NCBI GenBank assembly: GCA_016213865.1
Contig: JACQZL010000423.1
Location: forward strand, 9,678 to 73,677
DNA from: Candidatus Rifleibacteriota bacterium
GTDB lineage: Bacteria; UBP17; UBA6191; JACPRK01
Reading direction: 5' to 3'
DNA: 64,000 nt
Positions 18,101 to 25,946 of the stretch are shown piece by piece (positions within the stretch are counted from its first letter, which is position 1; each line of letters starts with the position of its first letter). The notes beneath the pieces were generated by a model. The model did not search any database, was not told the DNA's origin, and worked only from the letters and a program-made list of their open reading frames with translations. Made by a program: the position numbers and the translations under genes.

Positions 18101-18754
18101 ATGCTGGCCATCGAACAGTACGACGAGCTAGCCTCACGCCATGCAGATCTGTCGGCTCGACTGCAGGCCCTGACGGTCGAGAAAACCAACCTGCTCGACC
18201 GGATGGACCAGATCGGCAAGCAGAAGCTGGCCAGCTTCATGAGCGCCTTCGACGGGATCAACGCCAACTTCCAGAACCTCTACGCCCAGATGTCGGCCGG
18301 GCACGGTAAGCTCACCCTCGAAAACGAAGAAGACCCGTTCGCCGGTGGCCTCGTCATCAAGGCCCAGCCCAAGGACAAGAAGATGGAACGGATGGAGGCC
18401 ATGTCCGGCGGAGAGAAGTCCTTGACCGCCCTGGCTTTCGTCTTCGCCTTCCAGAGCTGGAATCCGGCCCCGTTCTACGTCTTCGACGAGGTCGACTCGT
18501 TCCTGGACGGGCCCAACACCGAGAGGCTGGCGGCGATGATGCGCAGCCAGGCCGAGAAGACGCAGTTCATCGTGGTCTCCCACAAGTCCGCCATGCTCGA
18601 ACGGTCCCAGAGGACCATTGGCGTCTACCAGCCCCGCAACGGCTACTCGCAGGTCAAGGGGCTGGAGCTGGATGCAATGGAGCCCGGGCCCCTGCCCAAG
18701 AACGTGACCCAGTTGCCGCTCCCACCGGCCCCACCCGACCAGGCCCAACCCTGA
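15197..18754 (+). CDS. smc: chromosome segregation protein Smc, archaeal/cyanobacterial-type head
   Basis: This 1185-residue condensin ATPase has Walker A GPNGSGKS at 34-41, coiled coils to about 500 and again from about 680, and a flexible hinge at about 510-670 (GIRGTVGELARIPKEYAAAI, ending GDLLEMSGAMTGG). The C-terminal head has signature MSGGEKSLTALAF and Walker B APFYVFDEVDSFLDGPN. The segments DPFAGGLVIKAQP and FYVFDEVD.FLDG match what I know of archaeal and cyanobacterial SMC more closely than the LDEVDAALD form usual in other bacteria. Direct linkage to scpA, one nt downstream, is also the archaeal arrangement. Smc compacts and segregates sister chromosomes with ScpA/ScpB. Confidence 0.96.
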   Translation: MPHVLARELEIDNFKSFGKRTVIPFRPGFTTIFGPNGSGKSNIVDSVLFCLGLSTSKTMRAERLPDLINNISGRKEARVSVRLELTETAQLVEIQRAIRITPSGYASTYYLDGRPVTLAEVHHRLSELQISPSGHNVIMQGDVTRILTMTPLERRRIIDELAGVAEFDTRIEDAKAELAKAERHMEDTQLLLGEIQTRVNALAAERDNAVKYRGFRDERGTLERLAQVLDLQARKKQLALLDHQIQTRLQERAELEDKKAAVEVKIQETAGRMSLLQQEIRAKGEEQRLAKLTRMEELKGELARLEDRRGHFQSIVSEKMERGRTVARDLDSARRSLDLKTAAVGTHQAELATLDQQLDRLKKELAKLHDKISRINQEHADTISEVGRLRGDLQEKKLAEMELRSYRNSLQATLDENRRHASEAQAARADIEAKLANLQTIRADGEQTRASLQSEAAKASTRSELLRQELASKRTQLQETDRQLRAADREHSEAVAKQQALSEGGAGRAMKVLFEAGIRGIRGTVGELARIPKEYAAAIEAAAGRRLEHVVVEDENVGARCIELLKSEGAGRLTFLPLTKIRADTSLPSFSQSGFLGFAVELIEFDPEYRTIFAYVLGRTVIAKTLNVALPMLGRMRTVTLDGDLLEMSGAMTGGSRPQARVRTTRDEVEAKWRRVVELEKRIESLKREMDGADKQLTSVAGYLEETRRSLDKIDVELTRDRAEEAEMTAVVETSKQKLAELAERSASLQKEIEASNRELVRLGQEVAEQEDHLATLDQQLAQLALQDSAAKATRIDGEIRVSEAQSLSLKEKTKALELEIGFLQKNIEGWQSDLQLIETELSGLRNQIEETRAASEALFAEQEKMSGEISELSESVKALKTERDQLSAAQERLKEQREGIEARLFRVEGQLSLQSREFDVLREEVDRLEAVDAQLPPVLVPEGETLASCQAKVLKLAAQMDAMEPVNMLAIEQYDELASRHADLSARLQALTVEKTNLLDRMDQIGKQKLASFMSAFDGINANFQNLYAQMSAGHGKLTLENEEDPFAGGLVIKAQPKDKKMERMEAMSGGEKSLTALAFVFAFQSWNPAPFYVFDEVDSFLDGPNTERLAAMMRSQAEKTQFIVVSHKSAMLERSQRTIGVYQPRNGYSQVKGLELDAMEPGPLPKNVTQLPLPPAPPDQAQP

Positions 18755-18755
18755 G

Positions 18756-19484
18756 ATGCAGGCCCTCGCCATAGTTCCCCAGCCAGAGCCCGAACGCTCG
18801 GATGCCGGCATCGACATCCTTGTCGAGATGGCCGAGCGCAACGAGATCGATCCCTGGGACATCGACATCCTCCAGGTCACAGACCGCTACCTGAGGCGCC
18901 TGGACGAGCGCGGTGAAGCGAATCTTCCCGTAACGGGCAAGATGCTCTTCTACGCCGCGGTCCTGTTGCGCATGAAGGCCGAGATCCTGGCCCGTCAGTG
19001 CGACCTGGGTCAGGCCATCACCGAGGATCTCGAAGATGCAGGCTGGGACGACGAGCCGTCCAACGTCATCAACGTGGCCCTCGAGCGCTGGCAACGACGA
19101 AGGGTGGACATCCTCGTCTACCCGCGCCCGCGACGGGACCATCATCGCCCCATCACCCTCCAGGACCTGATCGACGCGCTCACCCTCTATGAGCGCCAGT
19201 CCGCCAGTCGCCGCCGTCGCAGCCCGGGCGTGATGGTGACCGACGACGTCATCGAGTCGACCCACCAGGACCACCTGGGTAACGACATCGAGCAACTGCG
19301 TGGCGTCCTTGGCGAACTGGTGGGCAGCATGACCGGGACGGTCCGCTTCTTCTTCCACGAACTGATCCGCGACGGCCTCTCGCCGATCACGGCCTTCATG
19401 GCCCTGATGTTCCTGGCCTCCGACAGCGTGGTCGATCTCGAACAAGAGGACTTCTACGGAGACCTGGTGGTGCTCCGTGTCTGA
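18756..19484 (+). CDS. scpA: segregation and condensation protein A (kleisin)
   Basis: This 242-residue kleisin bridges the Smc heads. The N-terminal signature RNEIDPWDIDILQVTDRYLRRL (here at about 28-49) is the conserved ScpA motif, in the DPW.IDI form typical of archaeal and cyanobacterial proteins. The helix LFYAAVLLRMKAEILARQ follows. The C-terminal winged helix (VRFFFHELIRDGLSPITAFMALMFLASDSVVDLEQEDFYGDLVV) binds the Smc head. It starts one nt after the smc stop and its end overlaps the scpB start by eight nt, so the three form a tightly coupled operon. Confidence 0.94.
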   Translation: MQALAIVPQPEPERSDAGIDILVEMAERNEIDPWDIDILQVTDRYLRRLDERGEANLPVTGKMLFYAAVLLRMKAEILARQCDLGQAITEDLEDAGWDDEPSNVINVALERWQRRRVDILVYPRPRRDHHRPITLQDLIDALTLYERQSASRRRRSPGVMVTDDVIESTHQDHLGNDIEQLRGVLGELVGSMTGTVRFFFHELIRDGLSPITAFMALMFLASDSVVDLEQEDFYGDLVVLRV

Positions 19485-20634
19485 TCCTCTCCAGCCCGCG
19501 GAGGCCCCGGAGCCAGCTCCGGAACCCTCCGCTCCGGTGCCCGCCGCCGTTCCCACGGTTTTCGAGCCTACGGCTGCTCCCGCTCCGGCGCCCGCTGAGG
19601 CGGTCCTCACTGATACCTACTCCGGACCAGAGGCCGTCCCCGCCACGGCGTCCGAGTTCGTTCCCGCCACGCCCCCTGAACCGACAGTCCCTGCCTCCAC
19701 CTCTTTCGAGCCAGTCATTCCTTCTTCCGCTCACCCTTCCATGGCGGGGTTCTTCCCTTCCGTTCGTCCTGAGGAGCGCTCCGAAGGAACTGACCAGAGC
19801 TCCTCAGTATCAGGAGCGCGTCTCGAAGGACGGACGGAGGGGGCCGCCCTACAGTCTGAGACGTCCCTTCTCCCCTCCGCTCTTCCTGGGCCGGTCGAAG
19901 CAGGAGCTGATCCTACCCAGCCCTCGAGCGTCGCCTCCGTCGAACCACCGCCATCCGCGCTCCACGTTCTGTTGAAGGCCCGGGTCGAGGCCCTTCTTTT
20001 CACCTCTCAGGCCCCGCTCAGGTCTCAAGAGATCGCGGATCTGCTCGAACGTTCCAGGACCGACGTCCAGCGCGTCATCAAGGAACTGACGGCCGACTAC
20101 GCCGCCAGGGAGACCGCTTTGGGAATCGTGAAGCAGGGAGCCGGCTATGTCATCGCCCTGCGCAATCAGTATCAAGACGTGGCTGCGCTGCTGATGCCTC
20201 CCGAGCTGGAACCAGCCGCGCTCAAGACCCTCTCCGTCATCGCCGTCAACCAACCGCTGGCTCAGTCCCGACTGGTGGAGCTGAGGGGCAGCACGGCTTA
20301 CGACCACGTCAAGTCTTTGACCGAGAAGGGCATGATCCGCCGTCGCAAGGACGGCAACACCTACATCTTGCGCACGACCAAGCTCTTCTCGACTCGCTTC
20401 CGCGTCGAAGACGACCCGGCACGGATCCGTGAGGCGATGCTCCTCTTGGAGCGTCGCGCCGAGGCCGTGGCCACCGGCCAGCCCGGACAGTCCGCTTCCG
20501 GTCGTGCTCCTGCCGGAGTCGAGTTCATGGGGCAGGCAGCCCCTCCGTCCTCGGTTCCTGACGTGGCTCCTGCAGCGGAACCACAGCCTCCGGCTTCCGG
20601 CAGCTCAGAACCGCCCTCCGGCGGGGGCGAGTAG
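19477..20634 (+). CDS. scpB: segregation and condensation protein B with long disordered N-terminus
   Basis: This 385-residue protein has tandem winged-helix ScpB domains at about 165-330 (RVEALLFTSQAPLRSQEIADLL, then LEPAALKTLSVIAVNQPL, and IRRRKDGNTYILRTTKLFSTRF). It dimerises and binds ScpA in the condensin complex. Unlike the usual protein of about 200 residues, it carries some 160 residues of Pro/Ala/Glu/Ser-rich, probably disordered sequence in front and a similar shorter tail behind. The GTG start overlaps the scpA end by eight nt. A later start near the domain is possible but has no obvious ribosome site. It converges with the next gene, five nt away. Confidence 0.92.
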   Translation: MSDPLQPAEAPEPAPEPSAPVPAAVPTVFEPTAAPAPAPAEAVLTDTYSGPEAVPATASEFVPATPPEPTVPASTSFEPVIPSSAHPSMAGFFPSVRPEERSEGTDQSSSVSGARLEGRTEGAALQSETSLLPSALPGPVEAGADPTQPSSVASVEPPPSALHVLLKARVEALLFTSQAPLRSQEIADLLERSRTDVQRVIKELTADYAARETALGIVKQGAGYVIALRNQYQDVAALLMPPELEPAALKTLSVIAVNQPLAQSRLVELRGSTAYDHVKSLTEKGMIRRRKDGNTYILRTTKLFSTRFRVEDDPARIREAMLLLERRAEAVATGQPGQSASGRAPAGVEFMGQAAPPSSVPDVAPAAEPQPPASGSSEPPSGGGE

Positions 20635-20639
20635 CTTTC

Positions 20640-21392
20640 TTACCGGCCCTTCCAGAGTTTCGGGAACTGCTGCACCGGGGCCTTCGGCGGAGGCTCGGGG
20701 GTCACCCATCGAACGGTGCGAGTGAAGACCTGAGCAGCCTTGGTCAGGTCCTTCACGTGCTGGAGCTCGAAGCCGAACCACGCGGCGCGATATCTCGGCG
20801 TTTCGAGGCTCTCGATACGGGCGGCCGTCAGGTTCGACTCGCCGCGGTCGTTGGCGAAGAAGACGGTCTCTGCTCGCGCCTGGTCCCGGCCGGGCCGACG
20901 CTTCAAGTAGCGCGCCGTATCGCAGCCCGGGATGGCCAGGTGCAGCGCCAGGCCTTGCGAGACTGCATCCGGAAGCCGTCCGCCGGTTCGCTCGATCAGG
21001 GTGTTGTGCCGGCGGAACTCCAGCCCGAATACTTCCGCGAGCGTCTTGCGGCAGACCCCACCCACGTGGTCCCCGATCAGCACCAGTCTCCCGCCGGTCT
21101 TCACGTATCGGAGCAGATTCTCGTCCCCACCTTCGATGCCGGCAGGGTTCGGGTTCCCGCCTGTCAGCCAGACGACTGTCCTGAACGCATCGATACCCGT
21201 CGCCGGCACAGCCTGCGATTCGGACACCGTCCAGACCTGATAGGTGCGCGCGGCTTCCAGGCAAAGTGGGCCATAGAAGCCTTCGAGTCGGTCCTTGTTT
21301 CCGTCATCCACGAGCAGGATGTCCGGCTGCGCTCCAAGAGCGAAGGACACCGTGAGGACTGCCAGGAAAAGGGTGGCGAGAGAACGATGCAT
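20640..21392 (-). CDS. secreted protein with amidotransferase-like (flavodoxin-type) fold
   Basis: This 250-residue protein has a signal peptide (LATLFLAVLTVSFALGA, cleavage near 21). The mature sequence starts PDILLVDDGNKDRLEGFYG and continues with FRTVVWLTGGN, LLRYVKTGGRLVLIGDHVGG. This alternating beta/alpha pattern is seen in ThuA/class I glutamine amidotransferase-like secreted domains. No catalytic Cys-His-Glu triad is obvious. It is a single gene, tail to tail with scpB. Exact function unknown. Confidence 0.7.
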   Translation of the reverse strand: MHRSLATLFLAVLTVSFALGAQPDILLVDDGNKDRLEGFYGPLCLEAARTYQVWTVSESQAVPATGIDAFRTVVWLTGGNPNPAGIEGGDENLLRYVKTGGRLVLIGDHVGGVCRKTLAEVFGLEFRRHNTLIERTGGRLPDAVSQGLALHLAIPGCDTARYLKRRPGRDQARAETVFFANDRGESNLTAARIESLETPRYRAAWFGFELQHVKDLTKAAQVFTRTVRWVTPEPPPKAPVQQFPKLWKGR

Positions 21393-21467
21393 GATCCGGC
21401 CTCCTGATTAACGGATAGACCATGATAGGCGCGCTTTCGAGGATCGTCAATCCGTAGCTTGTCGAAG

Positions 21468-21624
21468 GGAGCGATGCCGAGAAATCGTAGCCTGCATCGC
21501 CACGAGGCTCGAGAGGTCGTCATTCAACACAGAGACACGGAGGCACAGAGGAGCTGATTTGATGAGAATTTTCCCTGTGTCTCCGTGTCTCTGTGTCTCT
21601 GTGTTTACTTGAGAATTCCCATGG
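21468..21624 (+). repeat. dispersed 157-bp repeat, copy A
   Basis: This is one of three copies in the window (others at 51572-51850 and 54222-54385). Shared blocks in order are GGAGCGATGCCGAGAAAT, TCGCCACGAGGCTCGAGAGG, TCGTCATTCAACACAGAGAC, the purine/pyrimidine-alternating ACACGGAGGCACAGAG, GAGCTGATTTGATGAG, then the complementary CTGTGTCTCCGTGTCT tract and ACTTGAGAATTCCCATG. The two tracts form an imperfect inverted repeat. It lies in the gap between the secreted-protein gene and mnmE. The reading frame through it (NTETQRHGDT) is not a gene. Confidence 0.8.
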
Positions 21625-21681
21625 ACCCCGCAATCATCGCAGGTTCCCAGGGTACAACTTCCATCGAAACCTCGAGGTCCC

Positions 21682-23142
21682 TTACTTTCCAATGCAGAAC
21701 TTGCTGAAAATCTCTTCGAGGATGTCGTCGGTGACGACTTCTCCGGTGATCAGCCCGAGCTGCCGTGTCATCTCGTCAAGGTCGATGAGCCCCACATCGA
21801 GCGGGAGTCGCTGATTCAGCCCCTCGAGGAACCCTTCGAGCGCAGCCTTGGCTTTCTCCAGACAGCTCCAGTGGCGTTCATTCCATACCAGCGGTTCTCT
21901 CGAGGGAGGTATCAACTGCGAAGTCACCAGCTCGTGCAGCCGACCCAGCAGTCCTTCGATGCCGGCCCCGGTCAATGCCGAGATCGGCGCCGTGGCCGGT
22001 ATGGTGTGCCCGGCGGGCCACTCGAGCTTTGCGAGCTCATCTTCGATTTGTACGCAGGCGACGTCACCCTTGTTGGGCACGATCACCACTGGACGCTTTC
22101 TCCTGGCCAGTTCCAGCGCGAGCTCGACTTCCCGCTCTGTGATTGGCCGTGTCAGGTCCAGAAGCAAAAGGATGAGATCGGCCCCTTCGAGGGCCCGTCG
22201 CGTCCTTTCCATGCCCAGCGTCTCCACCAAATCGCTGCTCTCCTGCAGCCCCGCGGTGTCCACGAACACGAAGGACAGGCCTCGGTAACAGAGCGTTTCT
22301 TCGATCGTGTCGCGGGTCGTGCCCGGGACTTCGGTCACGATCGAACGATCGCAGCAGAGGACTGCGTTCATCAGACTGGACTTTCCGGTATTCGGACTCC
22401 CCGCCAGCACGATCCGGATGCCTTCACGCAGAAGCCGTGCGCGTTCTTGTCCGGCGCCTAGCTTCTCCAGTGCTGCCTTCAAGTCGTTTCCCCGGCTCTC
22501 CAGGCTCTCTTCATCCAAGCCCAGCTCTCCCTCTTCTCCGAATTCGATCTGAGCGACGGCTTCGCCGAGCAACGCGAGTGCTTTTTCCCGGAGCTCGCGA
22601 ATTCGCGTGCGCAACCTGCCCGAGAGAGTCTCGATCGTTGCCAGCGCCGCTTCCTCGGATCGCGCTTTGACCAGATCCAGGATTGCCTCTGCTTGATCGA
22701 GACTGAGTCTCCCGTTCAGGAATCCCCTGCGTGTGAACTCTCCGGGTTGGGCCGGTTGCAGCCCTTCTCTGGACAGCAGCCCCAGGATCGCTCTCATCAC
22801 GGAGGGCCCGCCGTGGCACTGGATCTCGACGACGTCCTCCCCGGTCAACGATTGCTTCGCCGGCAAGAACAGGACGAGCACCTCGTCGAGACGCCGTCCG
22901 CTTGCCGGCTCAATCAGGAAACCGTGATGCGCCTTGTAGCTCTTCCATTTCTTCCGCGGCTTTCCGTTCGGTTTGACGAACAACCGCCCGATCGTGCCGA
23001 TGGCTCGAGTTCCGCTGAGCCGCACGATTCCGATGGCTCCTTCACCCTCGGCTGTCGCACGGGCGAAGATGGTCGGCTGCTCGTCACCGCAGTCGTTCAG
23101 GGACGCATCGCCTTCGATTCTCTCCTGTATCGTCACGCCCAA
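21682..23142 (-). CDS. mnmE: tRNA modification GTPase MnmE (TrmE)
   Basis: This 486-residue protein has an N-terminal formyl-THF-binding domain (PTIFARATAEGEGAIGIVRLSG), a central helical region and an inserted G domain: G1 GSPNTGKSS, G2 near GTTRDTIEE, G3 DTAGLQ, G4 NKGD. The invariant C-terminal FCIGK ends the protein. With MnmG it makes 5-carboxymethylaminomethyl-uridine at the tRNA wobble position. It lies 75 nt after yidC in the usual rpmH-rnpA-yidD-yidC-mnmE order. Confidence 0.97.
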   Translation of the reverse strand: MGVTIQERIEGDASLNDCGDEQPTIFARATAEGEGAIGIVRLSGTRAIGTIGRLFVKPNGKPRKKWKSYKAHHGFLIEPASGRRLDEVLVLFLPAKQSLTGEDVVEIQCHGGPSVMRAILGLLSREGLQPAQPGEFTRRGFLNGRLSLDQAEAILDLVKARSEEAALATIETLSGRLRTRIRELREKALALLGEAVAQIEFGEEGELGLDEESLESRGNDLKAALEKLGAGQERARLLREGIRIVLAGSPNTGKSSLMNAVLCCDRSIVTEVPGTTRDTIEETLCYRGLSFVFVDTAGLQESSDLVETLGMERTRRALEGADLILLLLDLTRPITEREVELALELARRKRPVVIVPNKGDVACVQIEDELAKLEWPAGHTIPATAPISALTGAGIEGLLGRLHELVTSQLIPPSREPLVWNERHWSCLEKAKAALEGFLEGLNQRLPLDVGLIDLDEMTRQLGLITGEVVTDDILEEIFSKFCIGK

Positions 23143-23217
23143 GCTCTTCCTCGGTGTGAGGATCCAGGTCCGCTCATCCGCAAGCCGTCTTCTCGCCTTC
23201 AGCCTACGGCTTCGAAA

Positions 23218-24804
23218 TCACTCTTCGGTCGAGGACTTCGGTGCCGTGGTTTCGCTCTTTTTCCCGCGACGTTTTCCTTTGTTCATCATCGCCGCTGCCT
23301 TTTCCGCCTCGACGGCTCGCTGGTTGACGCGCGTTTCTGCGATCGACAGAACGCTCTGTCCGGCCAGATAGAGCATCACGCCCGAGGGAACGTTGACCAT
23401 CAGCACCAGCATCATGATGGGCATGATTTGCATCACGGTCTGCTGGCTCTTGTCCATCTGAGGGCTAGAGCTCATCTTCGATGAGAGGTAGATACTTCCC
23501 GCGAAGAGAATCGGAAGCAGCGCCAGGGGATCTGGTTTGGCAAGGTCAGGAAGCCACAAAAAACGCACTTTCTTGAGCTCGATCGCCCCCATCAAGCAAC
23601 TGTAGAGTGCAATGAAGATCGGGATCTGCAACACGATGGGGAAACAACCGCCCAGCGGGTTCACATTGTGCTGGACGTAGAGCTTCTGCATCTCTGTCTG
23701 CAACTCGCGCTTGTCCGAGTACTTCTTTTGAAGCTCCTGGAGTTTGGGCTGCAGCTCTTGCAGTTTCTGCATCGATCTGAGCTGCTTGATGTTGAGCGGG
23801 TGCAGGACGACCTTCACGAGCAGCGTGAGCAACAGGATGCTGATACCGTAGCTGCCTGTGATCCGGTGGAACACCTGCAGCATCTGGAACATCATCTTTC
23901 CGATGCTGCCCGTCAGCCCGTCCCAGTTATTGAACATCGCGGCATAGCCTGCTGCCGCAAGGTCATGCTCCAGCTTGGGGCCAAGGTAGATCCGGAAAGA
24001 CAGGTTTGCTTCTTCCTTGCTGCGAAGCTCGGCGTATTGATAGCGGAAACCCAGCAGCACCGCGTTATACTGCGTCTTGTCGGCTTCTTCGAAGGCAACG
24101 TTCGCGTAGAGGTAATGCCCGCGTCCCTGTCGCTCCTGCAAGACACTGCAGTAGTAGTTCTCGCGGCATCCGATCCACTTCAGTCCCGGAGCCGTCGCTT
24201 TGACCTCGTCCTTGAGGCTGAGGCTTTCGAGACCGGCCTGCGGAGTTGCCCCCACGACCTCGAAGCTCGCGTAGCTCGAGCTTGGCAAGGCCGGCCCTAG
24301 CCAGACTGCGGTTTCTCCCAGTGTTGCCGAGAGAGGAATGGTCCGCGAGGCGGTGTTGCGCAACGTAAGCTCCACCTCGAAGGCGTAGCTCCCGTCGACG
24401 AACCGATACTGCCTTTCTATCTCCAGCTCTTTCGGAAGCCAGTTGCCTGTCGGATCTCGCGAAACGAAGGTCCCCTTGGCCGTCATGGTCGTGACCAGTC
24501 GGGCGTCGGTCGAGAGATGACCCATCGGCCCGACGAGAAATCCGCCCATCTTGGGGAGGGGCTTTTCTTTCTGGACGAACCCGTTCTTGAGAAGGTCGTC
24601 CTGGAACACCTTCGCCAAGAAGCTCACCACGTTCCCGTTCGGGTCGATCTTGGCCGTGTAGAGAGAGGTCTCGAAGGTCTTGAGGGAATCACTGCCGGCC
24701 GGTCCCGCCACGGCCAAGGCAAGTCCTGTGAGGAGAAGCAGCCAACCACTCATCGCGAGCAGTGGGCTTCGCCAGTCTCTCTTCATCTGCAGGCCTTTCT
24801 TCAT
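23218..24804 (-). CDS. yidC: membrane protein insertase YidC
   Basis: This 528-residue inner-membrane insertase has an N-terminal membrane segment (LLLLTGLALAVAGPAG), a periplasmic beta-supersandwich domain (about 40-310) and a C-terminal core of about five helices (ITGSYGISILLLTLLVKVVL, then NPLGGCFPIVLQIPIFIALY, and MPIMMLVLMVNVPSGVMLYL). The tail is Lys-rich. It inserts proteins with or without Sec. The first ATG overlaps the yidD stop as ATGA. A second ATG six codons on has AAAGG eight nt upstream and could be the main start. Confidence 0.96.
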   Translation of the reverse strand: MKKGLQMKRDWRSPLLAMSGWLLLLTGLALAVAGPAGSDSLKTFETSLYTAKIDPNGNVVSFLAKVFQDDLLKNGFVQKEKPLPKMGGFLVGPMGHLSTDARLVTTMTAKGTFVSRDPTGNWLPKELEIERQYRFVDGSYAFEVELTLRNTASRTIPLSATLGETAVWLGPALPSSSYASFEVVGATPQAGLESLSLKDEVKATAPGLKWIGCRENYYCSVLQERQGRGHYLYANVAFEEADKTQYNAVLLGFRYQYAELRSKEEANLSFRIYLGPKLEHDLAAAGYAAMFNNWDGLTGSIGKMMFQMLQVFHRITGSYGISILLLTLLVKVVLHPLNIKQLRSMQKLQELQPKLQELQKKYSDKRELQTEMQKLYVQHNVNPLGGCFPIVLQIPIFIALYSCLMGAIELKKVRFLWLPDLAKPDPLALLPILFAGSIYLSSKMSSSPQMDKSQQTVMQIMPIMMLVLMVNVPSGVMLYLAGQSVLSIAETRVNQRAVEAEKAAAMMNKGKRRGKKSETTAPKSSTEE

Positions 24805-25028
24805 GCCGGGTCGAATCCTCCACGGCTATAGGGTTGACATCGGAGCAGTCTCCACACGCTCTTGACCGTACCTATCCACGGTCCGTACTTGCCGAGCGCC
24901 TGGGCCGCGTACTCCGAGCAGCTCGGATGGAAACGGCAGTTCCTTCCTAGTAGCGGTGCCACGGCATACTGGTACCCCCGGATGCCGGCGATCAGTCCCG
25001 CCTCGACCATGCGTTCAACAGCTTTCAT
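24801..25028 (-). CDS. yidD: membrane protein insertion efficiency factor YidD
   Basis: This 75-residue protein has the YidD signature: an amphipathic N-terminal helix, GYQYAVAPLLGRNCRFHPSCSEYAAQAL, and RLLRCQPYSRGGFDPA at the end. The conserved cysteines of NCRFHPSCS and LLRC are all present. It assists YidC-mediated insertion. Its start overlaps the rnpA stop and its stop overlaps the yidC start, both as four-nt ATGA junctions, so translation is coupled. Confidence 0.96.
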   Translation of the reverse strand: MKAVERMVEAGLIAGIRGYQYAVAPLLGRNCRFHPSCSEYAAQALGKYGPWIGTVKSVWRLLRCQPYSRGGFDPA

Positions 25029-25390
25029 GGATGGGCGGCTGTGCTTCTTTCTTCACTTGCCAAGAAACCCTCGGTTTCGAAGAGGCGGTTCAGGTCGCTT
25101 CGCAGCTTGTTGAAGTCCGCTTCTCTGGCCTTCGAGCGGGCGATGATCACGAAATGCCCGTTTCTTCGAAATCTCGGAAAGTCCAGCCGGCAGATCTCCT
25201 TGATCACCCGCCGGATTCGATTCCGGTAGACGGCCTTTCCTAGCCTCTTGGATACCTGAATGGCCACGGCGCTATCTGACTGCCCGGCAATTTGCTGGAA
25301 GTAGACGACCTGGAACTCCAGCGCGACCCGGCGGCCGTGTGACGTCAGGTCTTCAATTTCCGTGCGGGTCTTGAGCGTTCGGACCTTCAC
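25025..25390 (-). CDS. rnpA: ribonuclease P protein component
   Basis: This 121-residue basic protein carries the RnpA signature VSKRLGKAVYRNRIRRVIKEICR, split here as VSKRLGKAV and RNRIRRVIKE, with the central cleft residues present. It binds the 5' leader of pre-tRNA and supports the catalytic RNA of RNase P. It lies 69 nt after rpmH on the same strand and overlaps yidD by four nt. Confidence 0.95.
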   Translation of the reverse strand: MKVRTLKTRTEIEDLTSHGRRVALEFQVVYFQQIAGQSDSAVAIQVSKRLGKAVYRNRIRRVIKEICRLDFPRFRRNGHFVIIARSKAREADFNKLRSDLNRLFETEGFLASEERSTAAHP

Positions 25391-25459
25391 CGGTTCGTCT
25401 TCCGGAGACTCTTGTCAGGCCGCTTATCTGCACCGGAGAAGCTGGCAGATCTTTGCCGC

Positions 25460-25594
25460 TCACACGGACAGACGCTTTCGTCCCCGATGACGCCGCCTCC
25501 GGATGACTTGTCGCCCACCCGGGCTAGCCATCCTCTTCAGGAACCCGTGGTTGCGCTTGCGTCGAAGCACGTGAGGTTGAAAAGTCCTTTTCAT
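25460..25594 (-). CDS. rpmH: 50S ribosomal protein L34
   Basis: This 44-residue, very basic protein starts [18 protein letters not shown] and ends [13 protein letters not shown], the full L34 pattern. It is short and easily missed. GGAG lies five nt before the ATG, and a strong promoter lies upstream. It begins the rpmH-rnpA-yidD-yidC-mnmE operon and is divergent from dnaA, the classical arrangement at bacterial origins. Confidence 0.96.
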   Translation of the reverse strand: MKRTFQPHVLRRKRNHGFLKRMASPGGRQVIRRRRHRGRKRLSV

Positions 25595-25652
25595 GACTGC
25601 TCCTGGTCAAACGAAGAAAAAGAAACTCCCGGCCGAGGCCGGTGAGGCGGTC

Positions 25653-25682
25653 ACTATACCTCCGAAGAGGACTTCGAGTCAA
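25653..25682 (-). promoter_or_regulatory. promoter of the rpmH operon
   Basis: On the minus strand TTGACT (25682-25677) lies 18 nt from TATAGT (25658-25653). Transcription would start near 25646, giving a 5' leader of about 50 nt before the rpmH ATG. Confidence 0.7.
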
Positions 25683-25808
25683 GCAGAACCTCGACTGGAA
25701 GCGCCAGACCAGGCTTTCGAGGCCAACAAAACGGGTTTGGCGCAGGGTTCTCCCCAAGGGGAGGCTCCACCCGTGGTGAGGACATACTCTGCCCGGGAAG
25801 AGACGAAG

Positions 25809-25837
25809 TTGTATCCCTTTCGAATCTGTGATATTCT
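25809..25837 (+). promoter_or_regulatory. candidate rightward promoter far upstream of dnaA
   Basis: TTGTAT (25809-25814) and TATTCT (25832-25837) are spaced by 17 nt. Transcription from about 25844 would give dnaA a leader of over 320 nt containing a short His-rich reading frame. Confidence 0.4.
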
Positions 25838-25886
25838 GGAGCCCTCCGTTTCATTCGCGCGCGGAGAATGGTCCGGTGGTGATGTC

Positions 25887-25946
25887 ATGCCCATGAATCA
25901 TCAGCATCATCATCATGGCTGGGGATTCGTGGAAAAGGCAAAATAG
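25887..25946 (+). CDS. possible 19-residue His-rich leader peptide upstream of dnaA
   Basis: The open frame reads MPMNHQHHHHGWGFVEKAK, with a second ATG two codons in. It lies about 45 nt downstream of a predicted promoter start and inside the presumed dnaA leader or origin. A Shine-Dalgarno sequence is weak (GGTGGTG five nt before ATG). A run of four histidines in a leader recalls peptide attenuators, but no terminator/antiterminator pair is obvious after it. It could equally be chance coding from a CAT-repeat tract. Confidence 0.25.
   Translation: MPMNHQHHHHGWGFVEKAK

Noticed and set aside
21447..21692. Small protein containing NTETQRHGDT
   Set aside because: This is translation of the dispersed repeat; similar frames appear at the other copies and do not represent a gene.
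24801..24850. tRNA-like GGGTCGAATCC segment
   Set aside because: It is coding sequence at the yidD/yidC junction and no cloverleaf can be drawn. No other tRNA was found.
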